From: Hydrogenophaga sp.
GTDB taxonomy: Bacteria; Pseudomonadota; Gammaproteobacteria; Burkholderiales; Burkholderiaceae_C
Assembly: GCA_016790705.1 (NCBI GenBank)
Contig: JAEUOT010000058.1
Span: forward strand, 1 to 64,000
DNA length: 64,000 nt
Direction: 5' to 3'
The translations under genes were made by a program, and so were the position numbers. The notes under the pieces are model-generated. The model had not been told where the DNA came from. It saw only the letters and a program-made list of their open reading frames with translations, and ran no database searches. Positions 25,110 to 34,947 of the stretch are shown piece after piece (the first letter of the stretch is position 1; each line of letters begins with the position of its first letter).

Positions 25110-26399
25110 GTGGCCAACGCCGCCCACCAGCCCCTGGCCGAACGTCTGCGCCCGCGCACGCTGGGCGAGGTGATCGGCCAGCAGCACCTGCTGGGCGAGG
25201 GCATGGCACTGCGTCTGGCGTTCGAGTCGGGGCAGCCGCACAGCTGCATCCTCTGGGGCCCGCCGGGCGTCGGCAAGACCACGATCGCGCGCCTGATGGC
25301 GGATGCGTTCGATGCCCAGTTCATCACCATCAGCGCCGTGCTGGGCGGGGTCAAAGACATCCGGGAGGCGGTGGAACAGGCCGTGGCCGCACGCGACGGA
25401 CTCGAACAGCGACGCACCATCGTGTTCGTCGACGAGGTGCACCGTTTCAACAAGAGCCAGCAGGACGCCTTCCTGCCGCACGTCGAAAGCGGGTTGTTCA
25501 CCTTCATCGGCGCCACCACCGAGAACCCTTCGTTCGAGGTCAACTCGGCGCTGCTCTCGCGTGCGGCGGTGTATGTGTTGCAGCCGCTGGGCGAGGACGA
25601 TCTGCGTCAACTTGTGACACGTGCCCAGGGCATCGATGCCGTGCCGGCTGTCGAGCGCGCTGCCGAGGACCGGCTCATCGCCTATGCCGACGGTGATGCG
25701 CGGCGCCTTCTGAATACGCTGGAGACCTTGGCTGTGGCTGCCGGGCGTGAAAAACTGGCGCTGGTGACGGATGCGTGGCTGCTGCGCGTGCTGGGCGAAC
25801 GCATGCGCCGCTACGACAAGGGCGGCGAGCAGTTCTACGACACCATCAGTGCCCTGCACAAAAGCGTGCGTGGCTCCGATCCCGACGCGGCGCTGTACTG
25901 GTTCGTGCGCATGCTCGATGGTGGTGCTGACCCGCGCTACATGGCGCGGCGCCTGGTCCGCATGGCGGCCGAAGACATCGGTCTTGCCGACCCGCGCGCG
26001 CTGCGTCTCGCGCTGGACGCCGCCGAGGTCTACGAGCGGCTGGGTTCGCCCGAGGGGGAACTGGCGCTGGCCGAATGCGTGGTCTATCTGGCCGTGGCGC
26101 CCAAGTCGAATGCGGTCTACAAGGCCTTCAATGAGGCCAAGGCCTTCGTCAGGAGAGACGGCAGCCGGCCGGTGCCGATGCACCTTCGCAATGCACCGAC
26201 CAAGCTGATGAAGGACCTGGACTATGGGAAGGGCTACCGCTATGCCCACGATGAGGAGGGCGGTTTCGCTGCCGGCGAAACCTATCTGCCGGAGGCCATT
26301 GCGGGAACCTCGTTCTACCGACCGGTCGAACGCGGGCTGGAAATCCGCATCGCCGATAAGCTGCGTGAGCTCAAGCGCCTCAACGATCAAAAAAACTAA
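25110..26399 (+). CDS. rarA: Replication-associated recombination protein A (AAA+ ATPase)
   Basis: A 429-residue MgsA/RarA/WRNIP1-family ATPase acting at stalled forks. The N-terminal LAERLRPRTLGEVIGQQHLLG is typical. Walker A is GPPGVGKTT, Walker B with sensor is FVDEVHRFNKSQQDAFLP, and TENPSFEVNSALLSR is the family signature. The C-terminal part has RGSDPDAALYWFVRML. The start is GTG 25110, 4 bp after the lolA stop, so it is translationally close to lolA. Confidence 0.96.
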   Translation: MANAAHQPLAERLRPRTLGEVIGQQHLLGEGMALRLAFESGQPHSCILWGPPGVGKTTIARLMADAFDAQFITISAVLGGVKDIREAVEQAVAARDGLEQRRTIVFVDEVHRFNKSQQDAFLPHVESGLFTFIGATTENPSFEVNSALLSRAAVYVLQPLGEDDLRQLVTRAQGIDAVPAVERAAEDRLIAYADGDARRLLNTLETLAVAAGREKLALVTDAWLLRVLGERMRRYDKGGEQFYDTISALHKSVRGSDPDAALYWFVRMLDGGADPRYMARRLVRMAAEDIGLADPRALRLALDAAEVYERLGSPEGELALAECVVYLAVAPKSNAVYKAFNEAKAFVRRDGSRPVPMHLRNAPTKLMKDLDYGKGYRYAHDEEGGFAAGETYLPEAIAGTSFYRPVERGLEIRIADKLRELKRLNDQKN

Positions 26400-26503
26400 T
26401 GAAGTGCCTGATGCGCTGATGCTGCCCGGATTGCGGGTGCAAACCGAGGGAAAACCCGCGCGGAATCAGGGCTCCCACATATCTGACGCCTTGAGGCCCT
26501 TGG

Positions 26504-26564
26504 ATACAATTCGCCTCCAACCCGCCGTCTGCCCTGTTTCAAGGTCTGGCCTGGCGGGTTTTTT
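26504..26564 (+). promoter_or_regulatory. Probable -10 box followed by an early terminator-like hairpin ahead of livH
   Basis: TACAAT at 26504-26509 is followed 10 bp later by AACCCGCC (26519-26526), whose complement GGCGGGTT is at 26553-26560, followed by further T's. The hairpin would form at the very 5' end of any transcript from this box and 107 bp before livH. It may be an attenuator, a small RNA, or simply the rarA terminator with a fortuitous -10. The rest of the 271-bp gap shows nothing else apart from CGGAG before livH. Confidence 0.5.
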
Positions 26565-26670
26565 GCTAAGTTGAAGCGGGTCTGAACACGGGGTCCTGCG
26601 CTGCACAACGGCGCGGGATCGGACTTCCCGGTCTGGCGCCCCGACCTGTCAAAAACACGGAGAAAACTTC

Positions 26671-27600
26671 ATGGATGTCTTGCTGCAGCAGATCATCAAC
26701 GGTCTGGTTCTCGGCAGTATGTACGCGCTGGTGGCGCTGGGATACACGATGGTGTACGGCATCATCGGCCTGATCAACTTCGCGCACGGCGATGTGCTGA
26801 TGGTCGGTGCGCTGACCAGTTGGACCATCATCGGCTGGATGAACAGTGCCTCGCCCGACTTGCCTGGTTGGCTGGTGCTGCTGCTGGCCACGGTGATTGC
26901 GATGGTGGTCTGTGCGACCCTCAACTACAGCATCGAGAAGCTGGCCTACCGGCCGCTGCGCAACTCGCCACGACTGGCGCCGCTGATCACGGCGATCGGC
27001 ATGTCCTTGTTGCTCCAGACGTTCGCGATGATCCTCTGGAAACCCAATCCCAAGGCGTATCCGGCGATGCTCTCGCGTGAGCCGATCGAGTTCGCCGGCG
27101 CCGTGATCTCGGTGACGCAGATCGTGATTCTGGCGGCGACCGCGATCACGCTGGGTTTCCTGATGTGGCTGGTCAACAAGACCAATCTGGGACGCGCCAT
27201 GCGGGCCACCGCCGAGAACCCGCGCGTGGCAGCGCTGATGGGCATCAAGCCCGATGTGGTGATTTCCGCCACCTTCATCATCGGCGCCATGCTGGCCGCC
27301 ATTGCCGGCGTGATGTGGGCGTCCAACTACGGCACCGTGCAGCACGCGATGGGCTTCATGCCCGGCCTGAAGGCTTTCGTGGCGGCGGTCATGGGCGGCA
27401 TCGGCAACCTGGCCGGTGCGGTGGTCGGTGGTATCGCGCTGGGTCTGATCGAGTCCCTGGGTGCCGGTTACCTGGGCGAGCTGACCGGTGGCGTGCTGGG
27501 CAGCCAGTATGTCGACATCTTCGCCTTCATCGTGCTGGCACTGGTGCTCACGCTGCGTCCTTCGGGCCTGCTGGGTGAACGTGTGGCGGACCGCGCCTGA
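26671..27600 (+). CDS. livH: Branched-chain amino acid ABC transporter permease LivH
   Basis: A 309-residue inner-membrane permease of the LivH type, starting MDVLLQQIINGLVLGSMYAL with the typical first helix. About eight hydrophobic segments are present, and GLINFAHGDVLMVGA is the family signature. It pairs with LivM. First gene of the compact livHMGF operon; no periplasmic binding protein gene (livJ/K) is present in the window, so the receptor must be encoded elsewhere. Confidence 0.95.
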   Translation: MDVLLQQIINGLVLGSMYALVALGYTMVYGIIGLINFAHGDVLMVGALTSWTIIGWMNSASPDLPGWLVLLLATVIAMVVCATLNYSIEKLAYRPLRNSPRLAPLITAIGMSLLLQTFAMILWKPNPKAYPAMLSREPIEFAGAVISVTQIVILAATAITLGFLMWLVNKTNLGRAMRATAENPRVAALMGIKPDVVISATFIIGAMLAAIAGVMWASNYGTVQHAMGFMPGLKAFVAAVMGGIGNLAGAVVGGIALGLIESLGAGYLGELTGGVLGSQYVDIFAFIVLALVLTLRPSGLLGERVADRA

Positions 27601-27615
27601 CCGGGGAGACACACC

Positions 27616-28710
27616 ATGACGAACACCAAGAACGGAAAGATCGTTGCTTTTGCGCTGGCCGGCATTGCCCTGCTGGTGCTGCCCCTGTTGCTGCAGGCCA
27701 CCGGCTCCAACTCCTGGGCCCGCATCGTCGACCTGGCGCTGCTGTATGTGCTGCTGGCGCTGGGCCTGAACATTGTTGTCGGCTATGCTGGCCTGCTGGA
27801 CCTGGGCTACATCGCGTTCTACGCCGTGGGCGCCTACATGTACGGCCTGCTGGCGTCGCCGCACCTGGCCGAAACGTTCCCAGCCATCAAGGCGATGTTC
27901 CCCGATGGCCTGCACCTCAATGTCTGGTTGGTGATGCTGGCGGCCGCGACGGTGGCGGGTGTGGTCGGGATGATCCTGGGGGCGCCGACGCTCAAGCTGC
28001 GCGGTGACTACCTGGCGATCATTACGCTGGGGTTCGGGGAAATCATCCGCATCTTCATGCTCAACCTGGACCGCCCCATCAACATCACGAACGGTCCCAA
28101 GGGGCTGGCGCAGATCGATCCCCTGACCGTGTTCGGCTTCAACATGGGGCAGCGGCACACGCTGGAAATTGGCGACTGGAGCTACACCTTCCAGCCGGTC
28201 ACGCTGTACTACTACCTGTTCCTGTTCTTCGTCCTGATGTCGGTGGTGCTGTCCTACCGTCTGCAGGATTCGCGTATCGGCCGCGCCTGGATGGCCATCC
28301 GCGAGGACGAGATCGCCGCCAAGGCCATGGGCCTGAACACCCGCAACCTCAAGCTGCTGGCCTTCGGCATGGGCGCCACCTTTGGTGGCATGTCGGGCGT
28401 GCTGTTCTCCTCGTTCCAGCGATTTGTGTCACCCGAGTCCTTCTCTCTGATGGAGTCGGTGATGGTGGTGGCGATGGTCGTGCTGGGCGGCATCGGCCAC
28501 ATCCCGGGCGTGATCATGGGTGCCCTGATGCTGGCCGGCCTGCCGGAGTTGCTGCGCCACCTGCCCGACCTGTCGTACGTGACCGGTGGTCGTCTGGGCC
28601 CCGAGGTGCTGCGCCAGCTGCTGATCGCGCTGGCCATGGTGGTGGTGATGCTGCTGCGTCCGAAGGGCCTGTGGCCTTCGCCCGAGCACGGCAAGGCACT
28701 GACCAAGTAA
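27616..28710 (+). CDS. livM: Branched-chain amino acid ABC transporter permease LivM
   Basis: A 364-residue permease with about nine hydrophobic segments. It shows the LivM signature GLNIVVGYAGLLDLGYIAFYA near the N-terminus (read as NIVVGYAGLLDLGYIAFYA) and the EAA-like loop REDEIAAKAMGLNTRNLKLLAF. It starts 15 bp after livH and forms the heterodimeric channel with it. Confidence 0.95.
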   Translation: MTNTKNGKIVAFALAGIALLVLPLLLQATGSNSWARIVDLALLYVLLALGLNIVVGYAGLLDLGYIAFYAVGAYMYGLLASPHLAETFPAIKAMFPDGLHLNVWLVMLAAATVAGVVGMILGAPTLKLRGDYLAIITLGFGEIIRIFMLNLDRPINITNGPKGLAQIDPLTVFGFNMGQRHTLEIGDWSYTFQPVTLYYYLFLFFVLMSVVLSYRLQDSRIGRAWMAIREDEIAAKAMGLNTRNLKLLAFGMGATFGGMSGVLFSSFQRFVSPESFSLMESVMVVAMVVLGGIGHIPGVIMGALMLAGLPELLRHLPDLSYVTGGRLGPEVLRQLLIALAMVVVMLLRPKGLWPSPEHGKALTK

Positions 28711-28725
28711 CCGAAGGACACCACC

Positions 28726-29496
28726 ATGAGCGAAACCATTCTGAAAGTGGCCAATGTGTCCAAGCGCTTTGGCGGCCTGCAGGCCCTCAGCGATGTGGGC
28801 ATCACCATCGAACGCGGTCAGGTCTACGGTCTGATCGGTCCCAACGGCGCCGGCAAGACCACGTTCTTCAACGTGCTGACCGGCCTGTACACGCCCGACA
28901 GTGGCAGCTTCGAACTGGCCGGCAAGCCTTACACCCCCACGGCGGTGCACGAGGTGGCCAAGGCCGGCATCGCCCGCACGTTCCAGAACATCCGGCTGTT
29001 CCCTGAAATGACAGCGGTGGAGAACGTGATGGTCGGCCGCCATGTGCGCACGCGTTCGGGCCTGATCGGTGCCGTGCTGCGGCTGCCGGCCTTCAAGAAG
29101 GAAGAGGCAGAGATCCGCGCGCGTGCGATGGAGCTGCTGGAATACGTCGGCATCTCGAAGTTCGCTGACTACAAGTCGCGCACGCTGAGCTACGGCGACC
29201 AGCGTCGGCTGGAGATCGCCCGCGCGCTGGCCACCGAGCCACAACTGATTGCACTGGACGAACCCGCGGCCGGCATGAATGCGACCGAGAAGGTGCAGTT
29301 GCGCGAGCTCATCGACCGCATACGCAAGGACAACCGCACCATTCTGCTGATCGAACACGACGTGAAGCTGGTGATGGGCCTGTGTGATCGGGTCACGGTG
29401 CTGGACTATGGCAAGCAGCTCTCGTCCGGCACGCCGGTGGAGGTGCAGAGCGATCCCAAGGTGATCGAGGCGTATCTGGGCACGGGCGGCCACTGA
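28726..29496 (+). CDS. livG: Branched-chain amino acid ABC transporter ATP-binding protein LivG
   Basis: A 256-residue ATPase. Walker A is GPNGAGKTTFFN, the signature is LSYGDQRRLEIARALA, Walker B is LIALDEPAAGMN, and the switch is LIEHDVKLVM. It has the LivG-type insertion after Walker A (TFQNIRLFPEMT). It is 15 bp after livM. Confidence 0.96.
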   Translation: MSETILKVANVSKRFGGLQALSDVGITIERGQVYGLIGPNGAGKTTFFNVLTGLYTPDSGSFELAGKPYTPTAVHEVAKAGIARTFQNIRLFPEMTAVENVMVGRHVRTRSGLIGAVLRLPAFKKEEAEIRARAMELLEYVGISKFADYKSRTLSYGDQRRLEIARALATEPQLIALDEPAAGMNATEKVQLRELIDRIRKDNRTILLIEHDVKLVMGLCDRVTVLDYGKQLSSGTPVEVQSDPKVIEAYLGTGGH

Positions 29497-29516
29497 AAGA
29501 GAGAGGCGAGAACAAC

Positions 29517-30233
<717 letters not shown>

Positions 30234-30257
30234 CCGTTTCGCGAAAAACTACAATTG

Positions 30258-30289
30258 CGGGTTGCGCTTTTCGGGCGCAACCCGTTTTT
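30258..30289 (+). terminator. Rho-independent terminator after livF
   Basis: CGGGTTGCGC (30258-30267) pairs perfectly with GCGCAACCCG (30275-30284) across a 7-base loop and is followed by TTTTT. A TACAAT box at 30250-30255 sits directly before the stem and could drive lysS from inside the terminator. Confidence 0.88.
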
Positions 30290-30303
30290 ATTTGTCCCAC
30301 ACC

Positions 30304-31851
30304 ATGACCACCGAACACGCCCACGCCATCCCCGCCGCCGACGACAACCAGCTGATTGCGGAGCGGCGCGAGAAACTCAAAGGCCTGCGCGAAGCGCAGC
30401 AGCGCGGCGAGGGCGTGGCCTTCCCGAACGATTTCAAGCCCCGCGACACGGCCGAGGCCCTGTTCGCAGCCCACGGCGAATCGAGCAAGGAAGCGCTTGA
30501 AGCGAACCCGGTGCGCGCCTGTGTCTCGGGCCGCATGATGCTCAAGCGCGTGATGGGCAAAGCCTGTTTCGCGACCATCCAGGACTCGTCCTTCGGCCCC
30601 AGCGGCGGCCGCATCCAGCTCTACCTGAACACCGACAGCGTGGGCGAAGACAAGCTCGCCGCGTTCAAGCACTGGGACCTGGGCGACATCATCGCGGCCG
30701 AAGGTGTGCTGATGCGCACCCGCACCGGCGAGCTGTCGATCCACGCCGACCAGATCCGCCTGATCACCAAGAGCCTGCGCCCGCTGCCCGACAAGTTCCA
30801 CGGCATCCACGACCAGGAAATCAAGTACCGCCAGCGCTACGTGGACCTGATGACCGACGAAGGCGCCCGCAAGCGCTTCGTCACCCGCAGCAAGGCGCTG
30901 GCCAGCATCCGCGAGTACATGGTCGGCCACGGCTTCCTCGAAGTCGAGACGCCGATGCTGCACCCCATCCCCGGTGGCGCCAACGCCAAACCCTTCAAGA
31001 CGCACCACAACGCGCTGGACCAGGAGATGTTCCTGCGCATCGCGCCCGAGCTGTATTTGAAGCGCCTGCTGGTCGGCGGTTTCGAGCGTGTGTTCGAGAT
31101 CAACCGCAATTTCCGCAACGAAGGCATCTCGGTGCGTCACAACCCCGAGTTCACCATGATGGAGTTCTACGCGGCCTACTGGAACTACCAGGACCTGATG
31201 GACTTCAACGAGCAACTGATCCGCCACGTGGTCAAGCAGGTACACGGCGACACGCCGCTGACCTACAACGGTCAGCCGGTGGACGTGTTCTCGCCCTTCG
31301 AGCGCCTGACCATCCGCGAAGCCATCCTCAAATACACCGACGCCGGTGCTGGCGTCGACGATCCAGCCTGGCTGATCCCGGCGCTGAAGAAGCTGGGCAT
31401 GAGCGAAGAGAAGCACCAGCTTTCGACCCGCTCGCTGGCCAGCCTGCAGGTGCTGTACTTCGAAGAGACGGTGGAAGAGAAGCTCTGGAACCCGACCTTC
31501 ATCATGGAGCACCCGACCGAGATCTCGCCGCTGGCGCGCGCCAACGACGACCGTCCGGAGGTGACCGAGCGTTTCGAGCTCTACATCACCGGCCGCGAAT
31601 TCGGCAATGCCTTCTCGGAGCTGAACGACGCCGAGGACCAGGCCGCGCGCTTCCACGCGCAGGTCGCGGCCAAGGACGGTGGCGATGAAGAGGCGATGTA
31701 CTACGACGCCGACTTCATCCGCGCGCTCGAATACGGCATGCCCCCGGCCGGCGGCTGCGGCATCGGCATCGACCGCCTGATGATGCTGCTGACCGATTCG
31801 CCCAGCATCCGCGACGTGATCCTGTTCCCGGCACTGCGCCGCGAGAGCTGA
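30304..31851 (+). CDS. lysS: Lysine--tRNA ligase (class II)
   Basis: A 515-residue class II LysRS. It has an N-terminal OB-fold anticodon-binding domain (about 60-170), motif 1 around [21 protein letters not shown] (cited as [18 protein letters not shown]), motif 2 [20 protein letters not shown], and motif 3 [23 protein letters not shown] 30304 begins [15 protein letters not shown]; the first about 25 residues are a variable extension. It lies behind the livF terminator with a possible own promoter. Confidence 0.97.
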   Translation: MTTEHAHAIPAADDNQLIAERREKLKGLREAQQRGEGVAFPNDFKPRDTAEALFAAHGESSKEALEANPVRACVSGRMMLKRVMGKACFATIQDSSFGPSGGRIQLYLNTDSVGEDKLAAFKHWDLGDIIAAEGVLMRTRTGELSIHADQIRLITKSLRPLPDKFHGIHDQEIKYRQRYVDLMTDEGARKRFVTRSKALASIREYMVGHGFLEVETPMLHPIPGGANAKPFKTHHNALDQEMFLRIAPELYLKRLLVGGFERVFEINRNFRNEGISVRHNPEFTMMEFYAAYWNYQDLMDFNEQLIRHVVKQVHGDTPLTYNGQPVDVFSPFERLTIREAILKYTDAGAGVDDPAWLIPALKKLGMSEEKHQLSTRSLASLQVLYFEETVEEKLWNPTFIMEHPTEISPLARANDDRPEVTERFELYITGREFGNAFSELNDAEDQAARFHAQVAAKDGGDEEAMYYDADFIRALEYGMPPAGGCGIGIDRLMMLLTDSPSIRDVILFPALRRES

Positions 31852-31859
31852 TTTCCGCG

Positions 31860-32894
31860 GTGGCAACGTTGCCGCCGTGGGGGCGCCGGGCCCGATGGCT
31901 GTTCGGTGCGTTGCTGCTGGTGTCGCTGTTCGTTGCGATCTGGGATCACCAGGGGCGTTGGCACACGCCGGGCGCGCAGTGGCGCCACTTTGCCAAGCTC
32001 TGGCTGTACTGGGCGGTTCACCTGGCTGGCTGGCTCTTGCCGGCGCTGTGGGCGTCGATGTGGCTCTCTGCGAAGGGCCTTGCGCGTCTGAAGCTGTCGC
32101 TGGTGTTCGTCCTGACCGTGCTCGGCCTGTGGTCGTCGCTGATCGAACCTCGCTGGATTGCCGTGCGCGAGACCACGATCAAGGGCGTGCCTGCACAGGC
32201 GCAGCCGCTGCGCCTGGCCGTGGTGGCAGATGTTCACTGGGGGCTGTTTTTCCGAGACTACCAACTGGAGGCGCTGGTCGAGCGGCTCAATGCGATGGAC
32301 GTCGATGCCGTGGTGGTCGCGGGTGACTGGACTTACGAGCCAACGCTGGATTTGCAGACCGGTCTGGCACCCCTGGCTCGGATACGCCACCCGGTCTGGG
32401 GCGTGCTGGGCAACCACGATGTGCAGGCGCCCGGGCCAGACCTCACGCAGGCGCTTCGGGAGGCATTGACGCAACACGGCGTTCGCCTGCTGGAAGGTCG
32501 GGTCGTGCCCTGGAAAGGCTGGGAACTGGTCGGTCTCGACGATGAGTGGGGCGGTCGTCCCCAGGCCCAGATCCAGGCGCTGTGGCCGTCCGGGCGCGTC
32601 GCGTCTGCCGCACCGCGGTTGGTGGTGGCACACCAGCCCGACACGATCGAACACCTGCCGGCGGGTGCGGCGTTCCTCTCTCTCTCGGGCCATACCCATG
32701 GCGGGCAGATCTGGATTCCGGGCCTGACGACTTGGGTCCTGCGCCACACCAGCAGCCCGGTGCACGAATGGTGGAACGGTCTCTACGACACCCCGGCCGG
32801 CCATTTGCTGGTGACGCCGGGGATCGGGATGATCGGTTTGCCCGCCCGGCTGGCGGTGCGTCCGACGATTGAGCGGATCGACCTGGTGCACTGA
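31860..32894 (+). CDS. Membrane-anchored metallophosphoesterase (YkuE-like)
   Basis: A 344-residue protein starting at GTG 31860, 8 bp after lysS. Three hydrophobic helices (about 14-30, 48-72, 79-97) anchor it. The rest is a calcineurin-like phosphoesterase domain with the metal motifs DVHWG (about 122-126), GDWTYEP, GNHD and GHTHGG. Family members include UDP-2,3-diacylglucosamine hydrolase relatives and YkuE; the substrate here is unknown. The active site should face the periplasm or the membrane surface, depending on helix topology. Confidence 0.88.
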   Translation: MATLPPWGRRARWLFGALLLVSLFVAIWDHQGRWHTPGAQWRHFAKLWLYWAVHLAGWLLPALWASMWLSAKGLARLKLSLVFVLTVLGLWSSLIEPRWIAVRETTIKGVPAQAQPLRLAVVADVHWGLFFRDYQLEALVERLNAMDVDAVVVAGDWTYEPTLDLQTGLAPLARIRHPVWGVLGNHDVQAPGPDLTQALREALTQHGVRLLEGRVVPWKGWELVGLDDEWGGRPQAQIQALWPSGRVASAAPRLVVAHQPDTIEHLPAGAAFLSLSGHTHGGQIWIPGLTTWVLRHTSSPVHEWWNGLYDTPAGHLLVTPGIGMIGLPARLAVRPTIERIDLVH

Positions 32895-32903
32895 GCGGGC
32901 GGC

Positions 32904-32939
32904 AAAAAGCCCCGGTGGCTGAGGGCCGTTCCGGGGCTT
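32904..32939 (-). terminator. Rho-independent terminator of rpoH
   Basis: AAGCCCCGG (32907-32915) and CCGGGGCTT (32931-32939) form the stem. Read on the minus strand the stem ends in TTTTT, so it terminates rpoH; in the plus direction the T-run is weak. Confidence 0.85.
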
Positions 32940-32982
32940 GGTGACGGTGGCCGCGAAGGGCCAGAACACGAAGGCGAATGGC

Positions 32983-33939
32983 TCAGGCGAATTCGGCCAG
33001 CGCCTTGCGCATCTTCTTCATGGCTGCGACCTCGATCTGGCGGATGCGCTCGGCGCTCACGCCGTATTCGGCCGCCAACTCGTGCAGCGTCATGCCGCCA
33101 GAACCGTCGTCGTTCACCTTGAGCCAGCGTTCGGTCACGATACGGCGCGAGCGGTCGTCGAGCTCGCCCATGGCGCGGGCGATGCCTTCGGTGGCCAGCA
33201 CGTCGCGCTGGGCCGACTCGATCATCGCGGTCGGCTCGTGGTTGGCGTCGGCCAGCCAGGCGATCGGGCCATAGGTCTCTTCGCCGTCATCGGCCGGCGA
33301 GGGGTCGAGCACCACATCGCCGCCGGACAGGCGGGTCTCCATCTCGCGAACTTCCTCGGGCTTGACCTTGAGGTCGCGCGCGACCACGTCGATCTCGCTG
33401 TCGGACAGGGCCTCGCGGTGGGTGTCGCCTTCGGCGGCCTCGGCGCGGAAACCCTGCTTCATCGAGCGCAGGTTGAAGAACAGCTTGCGCTGGGCCTTGG
33501 TCGTGGCGACCTTGACCATGCGCCAGTTCTTCAGGATGTACTCATGGATCTCGGCCTTGATCCAGTGGATCGCGTAGCTGACCAGGCGCACGCCCTGGTC
33601 GGGGTCGAAGCGCTTGACGGCCTTCATCAGGCCGACGTTGCCCTCTTGAATGAGGTCACCGTGCGGCAGGCCGTAACCCAGATACTGGCGGGCGATGGAC
33701 ACCACCAGGCGCAGGTGCGACATCACCAGCTTTCCGGCGGCGTCGAGATCGTTGTGGTCGCGCAGGCGGCGGGCGGCCGACTGCTCTTCTTCCAGCGTCA
33801 GCAGCGGCATGCGGTTGACGGCGGAGATGTAGGCGTCCAGGTTGCCCAGCGGCGGCAGCGTCAGCGAGCGGCTCCACGGGCTGGCAACGGCCAGCGCGGT
33901 AGACGGCATGGCGGTGGGGGCGAGCAGGGTGGTGGACAT
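32983..33939 (-). CDS. rpoH: RNA polymerase sigma factor RpoH (sigma-32)
   Basis: A 318-residue heat-shock sigma factor. Region 1.2/2.1 (NRMPLLTLEEEQSAARRLRD), region 2 (GLPHGDLIQEGNVGLMKAVKRFD, cited as DLIQEGNVGLMKAVKRFD), the RpoH box QRKLFFNLRS, and region 4.2 (LAAEYGVSAERIRQIEVAAMKKMR, cited as GVSAERIRQIEVAAMKKMR) are all visible. The start ATG 33939 has AAGGAGG about nine bases before it. A perfect CIRCE operator lies 35 bp upstream, so HrcA repression is added to whatever control acts on the protein. It is divergent from the SOS mutasome operon. Confidence 0.96.
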   Translation of the reverse strand: MSTTLLAPTAMPSTALAVASPWSRSLTLPPLGNLDAYISAVNRMPLLTLEEEQSAARRLRDHNDLDAAGKLVMSHLRLVVSIARQYLGYGLPHGDLIQEGNVGLMKAVKRFDPDQGVRLVSYAIHWIKAEIHEYILKNWRMVKVATTKAQRKLFFNLRSMKQGFRAEAAEGDTHREALSDSEIDVVARDLKVKPEEVREMETRLSGGDVVLDPSPADDGEETYGPIAWLADANHEPTAMIESAQRDVLATEGIARAMGELDDRSRRIVTERWLKVNDDGSGGMTLHELAAEYGVSAERIRQIEVAAMKKMRKALAEFA

Positions 33940-33974
33940 CGGAAAGAACCTCCTTCGGTGGTCTTGCTCAAATA

Positions 33975-34001
33975 TTAGCACTCTCTATGAGTGAGTGCTA
34001 A
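33975..34001 (-). promoter_or_regulatory. rpoH: CIRCE operator (HrcA site) upstream of rpoH
   Basis: TTAGCACTC, nine bases, GAGTGCTAA: exact match to the CIRCE consensus, placed 35 bp before the rpoH start. HrcA binds this element in many bacteria and releases it on heat shock; use on rpoH is known in some betaproteobacteria. Confidence 0.93.
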
Positions 34002-34055
34002 AGCAATGGTTCCTTGACCGTGCAGTCTGCGATGGACATTTGATTCGGTTTCTTG

Positions 34056-34075
34056 TACTGTACATAAAAACAGTA
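34056..34075 (+). promoter_or_regulatory. LexA (SOS) box upstream of imuA
   Basis: TACTGTACATAAAAACAGTA fits CTGT-N8-ACAG with the flanking TA on each side. It ends 20 bp before the imuA start, in position to block its promoter. Such boxes govern imuA-imuB-dnaE2 cassettes. Confidence 0.92.
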
Positions 34076-34095
34076 TTTGAAGCCTTGAATCCGCC

Positions 34096-34947
34096 ATGCG
34101 CCCCATGCCCCAGCGCCTCTCCGGTGAACCGCCGGCGTTTTCCGCCTCTGCCGCTGCGGTGGAGGCGTTGCCGCGCGCCGTGGCGGCGGCCGTCTGGCGG
34201 GGGGACCAACTGGGACGACCGGTCACGGCCACGCTGTCCAGCGGGTTCGAAGCGCTGGACGCTGCCTTGCCAGGCGGTGGCTGGCCCTGCCAGGGGCTGA
34301 CCGAGATCCTCAACAACCAGAGCGGCACGCTGGAATGGCGCCTGCTGGGGCCGGTGCTGGGCCGGGTCTGTGCTGGCGGCCGCAGTGTGGTGCTGGTCGG
34401 GCCGCCGCAGTCACCGCATCCGCCGGGTCTGCGGTTCCTCGGGGTGAGCGAATCCGGGCTGGTCTGGGTGCAGGCCGACACGCCGGCCGAGCGGCTCTGG
34501 GCGGTCGAGCAACTGCTCAAGGCGCGGTCCTGCGGCGCGCTGGTGGCCTGGTTGCCCAAGGTGCGGCCTGAGCAGTTGCGCCGGCTGCAGGTGCTGGCCG
34601 GTGCGGGCGATGCGCCGGTGTTCCTGTGCCGGCCGGCCGAAGCGGCCCGCAGCGCCTCGGCCGCACCGCTGCGCCTGCTCGCGCAGGTCGGGCCCGACTG
34701 GGGACTGAAAGTCGAGGTGTTCAAGCGCAAGGGCCCGCCGCTGGAGACCCCGCTGCATCTGCATGCCCTGCCGGGCGGTCTTCACGCCATCCTGACACCA
34801 CGGCTCCAGCAGCCCAGCCTGCTGTTGCCGCGCGATCCGGCGCGTGTTCCCGAACCGGCGCCGTTGGCACCGACTTTCCGCGAGAGCGACCATGCGCTGG
34901 TCCGCGCTGCTGCTGCCACCGCCCGACGACCGCGCCTTGCCCACTGA
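34096..34947 (+). CDS. imuA: Translesion synthesis-associated protein ImuA
   Basis: A 283-residue RecA/SulA-like protein of the ImuA family. GGGWPCQGLTEIL at about 56-68 is the typical core opening, followed by RRLQVLAGAGDAPVFLCRP. It is part of the SOS mutasome with ImuB and DnaE2 and is required for damage-induced mutagenesis in bacteria that have this cassette (family knowledge). It has its own LexA box. Its 3' end overlaps imuB by 56 bp, which suggests translational coupling. The C-terminal 30 residues are Arg/Ala-rich and poorly conserved. Confidence 0.9.
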   Translation: MRPMPQRLSGEPPAFSASAAAVEALPRAVAAAVWRGDQLGRPVTATLSSGFEALDAALPGGGWPCQGLTEILNNQSGTLEWRLLGPVLGRVCAGGRSVVLVGPPQSPHPPGLRFLGVSESGLVWVQADTPAERLWAVEQLLKARSCGALVAWLPKVRPEQLRRLQVLAGAGDAPVFLCRPAEAARSASAAPLRLLAQVGPDWGLKVEVFKRKGPPLETPLHLHALPGGLHAILTPRLQQPSLLLPRDPARVPEPAPLAPTFRESDHALVRAAAATARRPRLAH

